This document shows, piece after piece, positions 1 through 8,933 of a stretch of 64,000 nucleotides of DNA; the first letter of the stretch is position 1, and each line of letters begins with the position of its first letter. Source of the stretch: Chryseobacterium taiwanense. GTDB lineage: Bacteria > Bacteroidota > Bacteroidia > Flavobacteriales > Weeksellaceae. Location of the stretch: assembly GCF_000813825.1 (NCBI RefSeq), contig NZ_JWTA01000004.1:1-64000 (forward strand), given 5' to 3'. The position numbers and the translations under genes are program-made. Below the pieces are notes generated by a model. The model was given only the letters and a program-made list of their open reading frames with translations. It was not told the DNA's origin and ran no database searches.

Positions 1-14
1 CCTTTTTTTATTAT

Positions 15-872
15 TTAATATGGGCAGTTTTTCTCATACTCTCCTATAATGTTTATATAATAATTCATAATAAAATCATGCTTTGCTTTTACAATAAAAT
101 TTTTCCTTTCCTTCCCTTTTATATTATCGTTGTTGGCAGTCTCTCTCATTTTTTTCATATATTCCGGATATCCCTTCCTAAGTGTAGCATAAAAACCCTC
201 TGTATCTAATTTTTTATAAAGCTGATCCAAATACTGTGAAAAATTGGAACATTTCCCTCCTGCTTGTCTAAATCCTGCAATAAACCGATCATCAACTTCT
301 CTAAAGTTTAGTATTCCTACTCTATCTAAATCAAAAGGCATTATAGCATAAGGATCATTTTCTTTTTTTAAATACAATAGCGTAGTATTATAACTACAAC
401 TGCTTTCATTTTGATTATAGCATAGATAGTGGTCATATCCATAAATATTTATCTTGCCTTCATATAAAATTGGTAACATAGCAACGTAGTTTTTATGAAC
501 CAAATTCATCTTAGAATCCAATTCGAGAATTTTTAACTTTTCATAACCGACAATTTCATCATCATATTTATCTTTCACTTTAATTTTTTTCACTTCATTA
601 AAAGTAATTTTCTTTACTTCATCAGAAGATGAAATTTTATACTCAAAAACTACGTCGGTTGAATAAATTGAATGTTTTGTATTGGATTGTGCCACCATTC
701 CCTGAAAACGTTTGGTTTTAGGAAAATAAATGCCTTTCATAAGAACATTTTCAACTTCACCATTTTCACGGGTAATTTCTACCGGAATAAAATCATTTTC
801 ATTTCTAGTTTTTTGTGCATTGAATGAGCTAAAAATAACGAAAGCTACTCCCAAATAATAAATTTTCTTCAT
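15..872 (-). CDS. Secreted protein of unknown function
   Basis: I do not recognise this 285-residue protein. It begins with a clear Sec signal peptide (charged MKK, hydrophobic core, ending SSFNAQ at about residue 20), so it is probably periplasmic or at the cell surface. The mature part is rich in Lys, Asp and Tyr and has no membrane segment. It has two Cys near residues 151-159 and two more near 210 and 283, which could form disulfides. The gene starts 30 bases after the stop of the tag gene on the same strand and may be co-transcribed with it. No functional assignment is justified. Confidence 0.8.
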   Translation of the reverse strand: MKKIYYLGVAFVIFSSFNAQKTRNENDFIPVEITRENGEVENVLMKGIYFPKTKRFQGMVAQSNTKHSIYSTDVVFEYKISSSDEVKKITFNEVKKIKVKDKYDDEIVGYEKLKILELDSKMNLVHKNYVAMLPILYEGKINIYGYDHYLCYNQNESSCSYNTTLLYLKKENDPYAIMPFDLDRVGILNFREVDDRFIAGFRQAGGKCSNFSQYLDQLYKKLDTEGFYATLRKGYPEYMKKMRETANNDNIKGKERKNFIVKAKHDFIMNYYINIIGEYEKNCPY

Positions 873-902
873 GCCCGCTAAAATAAGAAAATTTACATTT
901 CT

Positions 903-1460
903 CTAACCTCTTATATGACAGCCTTCCACATGATCATTTACCATTCCTGTTGCCTGCATATGAGCATAAACAACGGTGGATCCCATAAACTTAAATCCTC
1001 TTTTTTTCAGATCTTTAGATAGAGCATCTGAAATTTCTGTTGTAGCGGGAACATCTTTTAGTGTTTTAGGATTATTGTCAATTGGTTTCCCGTCTACAAA
1101 TCCCCAGATATAATTTGAAAAGCTACCAAATTCTTTTTGCACTTCCTGAAATTTCTGTGCATTGGTAATCGTTGCCAAAACTTTAAGTCTGTTTCTTATA
1201 ATTCCTGAATCCTGCATCAATTCTTCTACTTTTTCATCAGAATAAGACGCTATTTTTTTGTAATCGAAATCATCAAACGCTTTTCGGAAGTTTTCTCTTT
1301 TGCTAAGAATGGTATACCAGCTTAGCCCAGCCTGAAAGCTTTCCAGAATCAGAAATTCAAAAATGGTTTCATCATCATATATAGGTCTTCCCCATTCTTC
1401 ATCATGATATTTTCTATATAAATCATCTTTTTCGCACCATCCGCAACGTATTTTCTCCAT
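903..1460 (-). CDS. tag: DNA-3-methyladenine glycosylase I
   Basis: This enzyme removes 3-methyladenine from alkylated DNA, the first step of base excision repair in the cytoplasm. The 185 residues match the family length. The N-terminus (RCGWCEKDDLYRKYHDEEWG) is characteristic. The zinc ligands known from E. coli Tag are present as Cys6, His19, His177 and Cys181 (NDHVEGC near the C-terminus). The LESFQAGLSW segment corresponds to the substrate pocket with its conserved Glu, and KKRGFKFMGSTVVYAHMQA matches the C-terminal zinc-snap region. The start is the only sensible one. The secreted-protein gene lies just downstream. Confidence 0.96.
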   Translation of the reverse strand: MEKIRCGWCEKDDLYRKYHDEEWGRPIYDDETIFEFLILESFQAGLSWYTILSKRENFRKAFDDFDYKKIASYSDEKVEELMQDSGIIRNRLKVLATITNAQKFQEVQKEFGSFSNYIWGFVDGKPIDNNPKTLKDVPATTEISDALSKDLKKRGFKFMGSTVVYAHMQATGMVNDHVEGCHIRG

Positions 1461-1486
1461 AATTGTTTATTTTATTCACTTAAAGA

Positions 1487-1494
1487 TACATTTG
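1487..1494 (+). promoter_or_regulatory. Candidate -7 promoter box for the 1600 gene
   Basis: TACATTTG matches the Bacteroidota -7 consensus TAnnTTTG. A TTG lies 21 bases upstream at 1463-1465. It faces the gene at 1600, giving a leader of roughly 100 bases. Confidence 0.5.
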
Positions 1495-1599
1495 TTGGTA
1501 AAAAGATAACAAAAGTTTATGAAAAGTTTAACATGCTTCTTTCATTTTAGGAATGGTTATTGTTTAATTCATAACAACCAACACTAAAATATTAATATT

Positions 1600-1899
1600 A
1601 TGAACAATTCAGAATATAACAAAGCAGAACATGCTGTCGATAACACGGAAAATTCTCTAAAAAATGCGGCAGATAATGTAAAATGGAAAATTGAAGAACT
1701 AGCAGACAGAGCAAAGGATTACATTAATGAAAAAAGAGCTAATGATGAGGAAGCACAACAAGAAGATTGGTTTGACAAAGTGAAAAACAATGTGTCTGAT
1801 GCATGGGACGATATTAAGGATAAAGCCAACGATGCATGGGAAAAAACAAAAGATGCAGCAGAGGATGTAAAAGCAGAATGGAATAAAAAAACAAATTAA
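1600..1899 (+). CDS. Small charged helical protein, LEA/YtxH-like
   Basis: This 99-residue protein is almost entirely Lys, Glu, Asp, Ala, Asn and Trp. It has a repeated pattern of roughly 11 residues (DAWDDIKDKAN, DAWEKTKDAAE, DVKAEW), which predicts an extended amphipathic helix without a fixed fold. It has no signal peptide and no membrane segment. Such proteins resemble late-embryogenesis-abundant or YtxH/CsbD-type stress proteins, but that is similarity of composition, not homology. A promoter-like box lies about 100 bases upstream and a terminator hairpin follows, so it is probably expressed alone. Stress protection is only a guess. Confidence 0.75.
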   Translation: MNNSEYNKAEHAVDNTENSLKNAADNVKWKIEELADRAKDYINEKRANDEEAQQEDWFDKVKNNVSDAWDDIKDKANDAWEKTKDAAEDVKAEWNKKTN

Positions 1900-1926
1900 A
1901 TTTCAGTTATATAAATATTTTCAACA

Positions 1927-1960
1927 AAAACGGAGTCTTTTTTATAGAAGGCTTCGTTTT
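1927..1960 (+). terminator. Terminator hairpin after the helical protein gene
   Basis: An inverted repeat starts AAAACG and ends CGTTTT, with G-U wobbles in the stem, followed by T-rich sequence. It lies 27 bases after the stop codon at 1899. Confidence 0.6.
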
Positions 1961-1967
1961 TATTATG

Positions 1968-1995
1968 TTGTAAACACAAATTATTGCTACATTTG
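1968..1995 (+). promoter_or_regulatory. fabI promoter
   Basis: TTG at 1968-1970 and TACATTTG at 1988-1995, 17 bases apart, match the Bacteroidota TTG-N17-21-TAnnTTTG promoter. The predicted transcript starts about 20 bases before the fabI ATG. Confidence 0.75.
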
Positions 1996-2019
1996 TAGGT
2001 AAATAAACATTAAAAAATT

Positions 2020-2829
2020 ATGTCATACGGTTTACTTAAAGGCAAAAAGGGAATTATTTTTGGAGCCCTTAATGAACAATCAATCGCATGGAAGGTTGCT
2101 GAAAGATGTCATGAAGAAGGCGCTGAGTTTATCTTGTCTAATGCTCCTATCGCCTTGAGAATGGGCGAACTTAACGGTTTAGCAGAAAAAACCGGATCTG
2201 AAGTAATTGGTGCAGATGCCACTTCTGTTGAAGATCTTGAAAAACTTTTTGACGCTGCAACAGCAAAATTTGGGAAAATCGACTTTATCCTTCACTCTAT
2301 AGGAATGTCTATCAACGTAAGAAAAGGAAAACATTATACAGAAATGAACTACGACTGGTTGGAAAAAGGTTGGGATATTTCAGCTGTTTCTTTCCACAAA
2401 GTAATGCGTGTGGCTTGGGAAAAAGACTGTATGAATGAATGGGGAAGCATTTTGGCACTTACTTATATTGCTGCTCAGAGAACGTTCCCGGATTACAACG
2501 ATATGTCTGATAACAAAGCGTATCTTGAAAGTATTGCAAGAACTTTCGGAAACTATTGGGGAGAAAGAAAAGTACGTGTAAATACGGTTTCTCAGTCTCC
2601 AACAATGACTACTGCAGGAAGCGGAGTAAAAGGATTCGGAGGATTCTTAGGATATGCTGAAGATATGTCTCCACTAGGAAACGCTACGGCTCTTGAATGT
2701 GCAGATTATTGTGTTACTTTATTCTCAGATCTTACTAAAAAAGTAACGATGCAGAATCTATTCCATGATGGTGGATTCAGCAGTTCTGGAGTTACTCAAA
2801 GAGTAATCAGCAAATATGATGCAGAATAA
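2020..2829 (+). CDS. fabI: Enoyl-[acyl-carrier-protein] reductase (NADH)
   Basis: FabI reduces the trans-2 double bond of enoyl-ACP in the last step of each fatty acid elongation cycle. At 269 residues it has the family length. It is an atypical short-chain dehydrogenase: the N-terminal nucleotide-binding stretch (KGIIFGALNEQSIAWKVA) replaces the usual GxxxGxG, and the catalytic Tyr-x6-Lys pair is seen in YNDMSDNK, a variant typical of the Bacteroidota enzyme. The C-terminal substrate loop (SPTMTTAGSGVKGF) is also recognisable. It stands alone with its own promoter and terminator. FabI is the target of triclosan-type inhibitors in other bacteria. Confidence 0.95.
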   Translation: MSYGLLKGKKGIIFGALNEQSIAWKVAERCHEEGAEFILSNAPIALRMGELNGLAEKTGSEVIGADATSVEDLEKLFDAATAKFGKIDFILHSIGMSINVRKGKHYTEMNYDWLEKGWDISAVSFHKVMRVAWEKDCMNEWGSILALTYIAAQRTFPDYNDMSDNKAYLESIARTFGNYWGERKVRVNTVSQSPTMTTAGSGVKGFGGFLGYAEDMSPLGNATALECADYCVTLFSDLTKKVTMQNLFHDGGFSSSGVTQRVISKYDAE

Positions 2830-2851
2830 TTAATATTCTATTTTTAGATAT

Positions 2852-2883
2852 AAAACCGTTTCATTTTTTGAAGCGGTTTTTTT
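2852..2883 (+). terminator. fabI terminator
   Basis: The hairpin AAAACCG-TTTC / GAAG-CGGTTTT is followed by a T tract, 22 bases after the fabI stop. Confidence 0.75.
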
Positions 2884-2969
2884 GTTTACTTTTCTTACAA
2901 CTTCTCAATCAGTAATTATGGTAATAATTCCCGTAATCTATATACAGAAAAACAGCTATAATATCCTGA

Positions 2970-3983
<1,014 letters not shown>

Positions 3984-4001
3984 GATATATTATAATAAAA
4001 G

Positions 4002-4030
4002 TTTCGGCGGCTCCTTTGGAGCCGCCGAAA
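4002..4030. terminator. Bidirectional terminator between convergent genes
   Basis: A perfect 13-bp GC-rich stem (TTTCGGCGGCTCC and its complement) with a TTT loop lies between the convergent aldo/keto reductase and GH30 genes. A-rich and T-rich flanks suit termination in both directions. Confidence 0.85.
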
Positions 4031-4053
4031 TAATAAAAAAATTAATATGAAGT

Positions 4054-5493
4054 TTATAAAATTACGGTCTGTATAGAGTGTGCAGGCGCCGCAAGTTTTG
4101 CTGCCATTCCTTCAATCCACAAATTCGCATCGATATCATTATCCGTATCATTCATGATGACGGTCACCAATTGTCCATTTTCATTCATAAAAGTAGTTGA
4201 AGTTAAAGCTACTCTATTAGATGAACTCCCAATTCTCTGTGCATTAGGTTTAATGAATTTCGAAACATGTCCTACATAATAATATTCATAGGTATAGTGA
4301 ATTTCTCCTGTTTTTGTGTCTGCAATAATCGGGGCAAAACAAAAATTTCCAACGTGATTAGGACCTCCTGTTTCATCAAGAAGTACATTCCAATCCGTCC
4401 ATAAAGCTGTTCCTTTATTGAAATCGTTGATCATATTTCTGCCATACAGTTCGCCTAATTTTACATCGTAAATTTTAGAAAGATCAAACTGCTCTTTACA
4501 GCCTTCAGTAAAGGCCAAAAACTTTTCTGGAAAAGCTCTTTGAGTCTCGGCTAAATTATCGAAAAGCTGAGTTTTATTATTCCATGTTTCATACCAGTGG
4601 TATCCGATTCCTGATGCATATTTCGCGGTTTCAGGATCTCCCAATGTTGTTGTTGCTCTTTGATAAATCAGATCTCTGTTATGATCCCAGATCATCACTT
4701 TTTTATCTTTATATCCGTTTTTCCAAAGAGTTGGGCCTAAATTGTTTTTCAAGAACTCCCCTTCTTCCTGTGCTGTATAGATACAAGATTCCCAACTTTG
4801 TGTTGCCATGGGTTCATTCTGAACGGTCAATCCCCAAATGTTGATTCCTCTTTTTTCATATTCTTTGATGAATTTCACATAATAATCAGCCCATGGTTGG
4901 TAATACTGATTTTCTAATCTTCCTCCTTTGTACAGGCTTTTATTAGACTTCATCCAAGCCGGTGGACTCCAAGGTGAAAAATAAAACGTAAAGTCTTTTC
5001 CAATTGCTTTTTGAGCTTCTTTAATCAATGGGATTTTATACTTCTCATCATGAGCAACATTAAATGTTTTCAAAGAAGTATCATTATCCTGAACATAGGT
5101 GTATGAATCGCTTGAGAAATCACAAGAATTCATACTGGTACGAACAACCGTATATCCCAATCCATTTTTACCATAGTAAGCGTCAAGAATTTCTTTCTGC
5201 TTATTCTTCGGCATTTTATAAAAGGTTTCAGCAGAAGCATCTGTAATCGCCCCTCCAATTCCTATCAGTTTCTGATATTTAAAATCCGGATCTACAAAAA
5301 TACAGGCATCCGTTTCTTTAGGCTGATCAAGTTTTTCAAATTTTACGGCTCCTTTGTCTACCATTTTTTCATTGGTATTCGAATTGGTAAGGTAAACTTT
5401 GGCTGTTTTACCAGCATTCTTTTTCCAGTAGTTTTGTGCATTTGCATTGAAAGCCATCCCGACTACAAAACAACTTACGACTAATCTCTTCAT
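4054..5493 (-). CDS. GH30 family glycoside hydrolase (secreted)
   Basis: This 479-residue enzyme has a signal peptide (MKRLVVSCFVVGMAFNANAQ) and a GH30 (TIM barrel plus beta-sandwich) catalytic domain. The acid/base Glu227 lies in VQNEP and the nucleophile Glu330 in AFTEGCK, the expected positions for this retaining clan A family. GH30 includes beta-glucosylceramidases and endo-beta-1,6-glucanases. Because the neighbours are GH3, GH16 and a second GH30 in a SusCD locus, beta-1,6-glucan cleavage is the best inference. It has no lipobox, unlike the other GH30, so it is probably periplasmic. It is the last gene of the leftward PUL. Confidence 0.92.
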   Translation of the reverse strand: MKRLVVSCFVVGMAFNANAQNYWKKNAGKTAKVYLTNSNTNEKMVDKGAVKFEKLDQPKETDACIFVDPDFKYQKLIGIGGAITDASAETFYKMPKNKQKEILDAYYGKNGLGYTVVRTSMNSCDFSSDSYTYVQDNDTSLKTFNVAHDEKYKIPLIKEAQKAIGKDFTFYFSPWSPPAWMKSNKSLYKGGRLENQYYQPWADYYVKFIKEYEKRGINIWGLTVQNEPMATQSWESCIYTAQEEGEFLKNNLGPTLWKNGYKDKKVMIWDHNRDLIYQRATTTLGDPETAKYASGIGYHWYETWNNKTQLFDNLAETQRAFPEKFLAFTEGCKEQFDLSKIYDVKLGELYGRNMINDFNKGTALWTDWNVLLDETGGPNHVGNFCFAPIIADTKTGEIHYTYEYYYVGHVSKFIKPNAQRIGSSSNRVALTSTTFMNENGQLVTVIMNDTDNDIDANLWIEGMAAKLAAPAHSIQTVIL

Positions 5494-5588
5494 TATATCT
5501 TTTCTAATTTATATGTTTAAACCACCCAGTCTAAATTTTCATTGAAATTTATCCACTCCTTCAAAGTAAAGGAATTTAGCGATGTGTA

Positions 5589-6392
5589 TTATTTGTTTTG
5601 ATAGACTCTTACATAGTCTATGTAGTATTTTTGAGGGAAAATGGTATCATCAATTCCTTTTATTCCGCCCCATAATCCACCAACCGCTAAATTTAAAATG
5701 AGGAAGTAAGGTTTATCGAAAGGCCATGTTTCATAAGTTTTAGTTTCATTCTCATAAGAGAAAAACTTCTTATCATCAATATAAAAGTCAATTTTGTCAG
5801 GAGTCCAGTCTGCTTTGTACACATGAAATTTTTCACTGGCATCGTTTACTTTTAATGTATCCGTTTTTTGTGTTGCTTTTAAATGATTATAGTTTTTTGT
5901 GTGAATAGAAGCATGAATAAACCCTTGATTGTACCCGACATGTTCCATAATATCAATTTCGCCGTCATTAGGCCATTTCTTCAAATCTTCGCTTAGCATC
6001 CAGATTGCAGGCCATGTTCCACGACCTTTGGGAAGTTTCGCTCTTACTTCAATGGTTCCGTATTGAAAGGCAAATTTCCCTTTGGTAAGAAGTCTTGCAG
6101 AAGTATATTTACTTTCTTCCCAATTTTCTTTTCGGGCTTCTATGATTAAGTTTCCTTTTTCTACCCTTGCATTTTCCAATCGGTCTTTTGTATAGAACTG
6201 CGACTCTTCATTCCCAAATCCATGACCACCGACATCATAATTCCATTTTGAAGAATCCGGTAATCCTTTATAATTAAATTCATCACTCCATATTAATTTC
6301 TTGCTTGAATCAGGCTTATTCGAAGCACAGTTTAAAGCTGAAAACAGGAGACTTCCCCCGATTAAAACGGTTGTGATATTTTGGAATTTCAT
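5589..6392 (-). CDS. GH16 family beta-glucanase lipoprotein
   Basis: This 267-residue enzyme begins with a lipoprotein signal (LFSALNCAS, lipid-bearing Cys about residue 23), so it is membrane-anchored and possibly surface-exposed. The GH16 catalytic signature EIDIMEH is present, with nucleophile Glu145, Asp147 and acid/base Glu150. The substrate-binding segments WPAIWMLSE and the terminal YIDYVRVYQ strand are typical of laminarinase-type members, which cut internal beta-1,3 or beta-1,3-1,4 glucan bonds. The family also has agarases and carrageenases, but the surrounding GH3 and GH30 genes favour a beta-glucan. It lies between GH3 and the last GH30. Confidence 0.93.
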   Translation of the reverse strand: MKFQNITTVLIGGSLLFSALNCASNKPDSSKKLIWSDEFNYKGLPDSSKWNYDVGGHGFGNEESQFYTKDRLENARVEKGNLIIEARKENWEESKYTSARLLTKGKFAFQYGTIEVRAKLPKGRGTWPAIWMLSEDLKKWPNDGEIDIMEHVGYNQGFIHASIHTKNYNHLKATQKTDTLKVNDASEKFHVYKADWTPDKIDFYIDDKKFFSYENETKTYETWPFDKPYFLILNLAVGGLWGGIKGIDDTIFPQKYYIDYVRVYQNK

Positions 6393-6507
6393 ATGTAAAA
6401 GATTCGGGTTTTTCTATATTGCTTTTAAAAATTCAATTAAAATTAAGGTATTATAAGTTATTTTCAAAGTTTCTCCTTCTGATACAGGAAAAACCTATCT
6501 TATTATT

Positions 6508-6546
6508 TGAGATTCTTTAATCCGCTTCGCTCCTTTCAGAATGATA
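6508..6546 (+). repeat. Partial copy of a dispersed hairpin repeat
   Basis: The segment TGAGATTCTT ... TTCAGAATGAT resembles the right half of the repeats at 18377-18440 and 39694-39768. The left half is missing, so this looks like a decayed remnant. Confidence 0.45.
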
Positions 6547-6593
6547 AACACAACGTTTCAATTCATTAAAACCCAATGTTTTCTACCGCCAAA

Positions 6594-6611
6594 AGCGGGT
6601 TTTATCCCGCT
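6594..6611 (-). terminator. Hairpin after the GH3 gene
   Basis: AGCGGG and CCCGCT form a perfect 6-bp stem just downstream of the GH3 stop on the minus strand, followed by a short T run. It may terminate or reduce read-through into the GH16 gene. Confidence 0.5.
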
Positions 6612-6630
6612 CTTAGTAACTAAACTTATA

Positions 6631-8853
6631 TTATTTTGACCAATTAATTCTTTTTGTCTGAACATGCTGAGAATCGGTTCCGATCATGATATCGAATTCT
6701 CCGCTTTCCCAATCAAAATTCAGTTCGTCATCATAGAATTTCAGATTTTCCGGAGTTAAAGTAAACGTTATGGTTTTAGTTTCTCCTTTTTTAATGAAAA
6801 CTTTATGGAAACCTTTTAATTCTTTCACAGGTCTTACCACTTTTCCAAATAAGTCTCTGATGTACAACTGTACCACTTCTTCCCCATCATATTTTCCTGC
6901 ATTGGCAATATTTACACTGATCGTTAATGTTTGATTACCTTTAAGGTTTGTTGAACTCAAAATCAGATCAGAGTATTTAAACTGAGTGTAACTTAACCCA
7001 TAACCAAATGGAAATTTTGGATCATTATCCAGATCTATATACGCCGATACATAATTTCTGTCCGTATTATTTTTCGCTGGCCTTCCCGTATTATAATGAT
7101 TGTAATACACCGGAATTTGTCCTTCAGTTCTAGGGAAAGTCATCGGAAGTTTTCCGCCCGGATTTACGGTTCCAAAAAGAACATCCGCAATGGAGTTTCC
7201 AGCTTCTGTTCCCAACCACCATGTGTATATAATCGTTGGAATATTGTCTGCTGCCCAATCAAAAACCAAAGGTCTTCCCGCATTAATCATTAAAACAATC
7301 GGTTTGCCTGTTTTAGCAATTTCTTTTAAAAGATCTTCCTGAACACCTGAGAAATGTAGGTTACTTCTGCTTTTCGCTTCCCCGCTCATTGCCGAACCTT
7401 CGCCTAAAGTCATAATCACAACGTCTGCTTTTTTAGCCGTTTCCAACGCTTCTGCAAACATCGATTTGTCCTGATCATCAACATTGGCTCCTTTTGCGTA
7501 TAATAATGTTGAATTTTTGTCTAACTGATTTTTGATTCCGTCAAATTGAGTGATAATTCTTTGGTTATCATCTTTAAAAGCAATCGACCAAAATCCGTGA
7601 TTGGCAGATGTTTCTTTTCCGAAAGGACCTATTAAAGCAACTGTTTTCGTTGATTTTGAAAGGGGTAAAAGATTCTTCTGATTTTTAAGCAAAACAATGC
7701 TTTTCGAACCAAATTCTCTTCCGAATTTTCTGTTTTCCTGATTATTTAATTGTTCTTTCTGTCTTTTTTCATTGCTAAATCTGTAAGGATCATCAAATAA
7801 TCCCATCTCAAATTTTTTAATCAAAATTCTTCTTGCCGCATCATCAATAAACTTAGGATCAACTTTTCCTTCCTGAACCAATTTGGGAAGTTCAGCCATG
7901 TAAGCGCGGCTTTCCATATCCATATCACTTCCTGCAAGGATTGCTTTTTCCGCAGCTTCTTTATTGTCTTTGGCATAACCGTGAGGAACCATTTCACCAA
8001 TACTTCCCCAATCTGAAACCACAAAACCTTGATAATTCCATTTCCCTTTTAATAAATCTCTCAGAATATATTGGTTTGCCGTTGCCGGAATTCCGTTGAT
8101 ATCATTAAAAGAGTTCATGAAAGTAGCGACTCCGGCTTCTGCAGCCGCTTTAAACGGAGGTAAATAAGTTTCGTTCAATTGTCTTAAACTCATGTCAACA
8201 GAATTGTAATCTCTTCCACCAACTGCCGCTCCATACGCTGCAAAATGTTTCGCGCAAGCCATGATAGCATCGAGATTTCCAAGACCTTTCCCCTGAAACC
8301 CTTTGATTCTTGCCAATCCAATTTGAGTTCCTAAATAGGTATCTTCACCCGAACCTTCCATCACTCTTCCCCATCTCGGGTCTCTGGCAACATCCACCAT
8401 CGGTGCAAAAGTCCAGTGAATCCCATAAGCCGAAGCTTCGGTTGCAGCAATTCTCTCAGATTTTTCTATTAATCCTAAATCCCAACTCGCCGCCTGACCA
8501 AGATTCACCGGAAATGTTGTTCTATACCCATGAATGACATCCTGACCGAATAACAAAGGAATTCTCAATCTCGATTTTAAAGCTAATTCCTGAAACCTTC
8601 TGGTTTCTTCTGCTCCAGCTACATTAAGCATCGAACCTACTTTTCCCTGTTTTATTTCATTTAAAACACTTGCAGAATTAGAATTCTGAGGTCCTGTCGC
8701 ATATTCGAAACCACTATATTGAACGAGTTGCCCAACTTTTTCCTCCAATGTCATTTTCGACAACAATTCAGTGACTTTTTGATCAATCGTCTTTTGTCCG
8801 AATAGATTTAATCCGAATGCTGTAAATGCTAATAAGAAATAAATTCTTTTCAT
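6631..8853 (-). CDS. bglX: GH3 family beta-glucosidase
   Basis: This 740-residue exo-beta-glucosidase releases glucose from oligosaccharides made by the endo-acting GH16 and GH30 enzymes. It has a signal peptide ending LNLFGQ and is probably periplasmic. The order is the N-terminal GH3 barrel (HGYRTTFPVNLGQAASWD near 110, KHFAAYGA near 205), nucleophile Asp281 in VVSDWGS, the C-terminal alpha/beta sandwich (GEGSAMSGEAKSR) and a fibronectin III-like domain at the end (VQLYIRD). This matches the layout of BglX. It is preceded by an interrupted hairpin and followed by another, so its expression may be uncoupled in part from the rest of the PUL. Confidence 0.94.
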   Translation of the reverse strand: MKRIYFLLAFTAFGLNLFGQKTIDQKVTELLSKMTLEEKVGQLVQYSGFEYATGPQNSNSASVLNEIKQGKVGSMLNVAGAEETRRFQELALKSRLRIPLLFGQDVIHGYRTTFPVNLGQAASWDLGLIEKSERIAATEASAYGIHWTFAPMVDVARDPRWGRVMEGSGEDTYLGTQIGLARIKGFQGKGLGNLDAIMACAKHFAAYGAAVGGRDYNSVDMSLRQLNETYLPPFKAAAEAGVATFMNSFNDINGIPATANQYILRDLLKGKWNYQGFVVSDWGSIGEMVPHGYAKDNKEAAEKAILAGSDMDMESRAYMAELPKLVQEGKVDPKFIDDAARRILIKKFEMGLFDDPYRFSNEKRQKEQLNNQENRKFGREFGSKSIVLLKNQKNLLPLSKSTKTVALIGPFGKETSANHGFWSIAFKDDNQRIITQFDGIKNQLDKNSTLLYAKGANVDDQDKSMFAEALETAKKADVVIMTLGEGSAMSGEAKSRSNLHFSGVQEDLLKEIAKTGKPIVLMINAGRPLVFDWAADNIPTIIYTWWLGTEAGNSIADVLFGTVNPGGKLPMTFPRTEGQIPVYYNHYNTGRPAKNNTDRNYVSAYIDLDNDPKFPFGYGLSYTQFKYSDLILSSTNLKGNQTLTISVNIANAGKYDGEEVVQLYIRDLFGKVVRPVKELKGFHKVFIKKGETKTITFTLTPENLKFYDDELNFDWESGEFDIMIGTDSQHVQTKRINWSK

Positions 8854-8882
8854 ATGGTATATTCTATCTTTTTAAGGTCGAA

Positions 8883-8923
8883 TGAAATCGTGTAATAATC
8901 ATCTTTTTATTACCGCAATTTCA
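8883..8923. terminator. Interrupted hairpin between GH30 and GH3 genes
   Basis: TGAAAT and GTAATAA pair with TTATTAC and ATTTCA, leaving a small internal loop. It lies just upstream of the GH3 start and after the GH30 stop, so it may be a weak terminator, an attenuator or an mRNA-stability element. Confidence 0.4.
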
Positions 8924-8933
8924 TGATTTTATA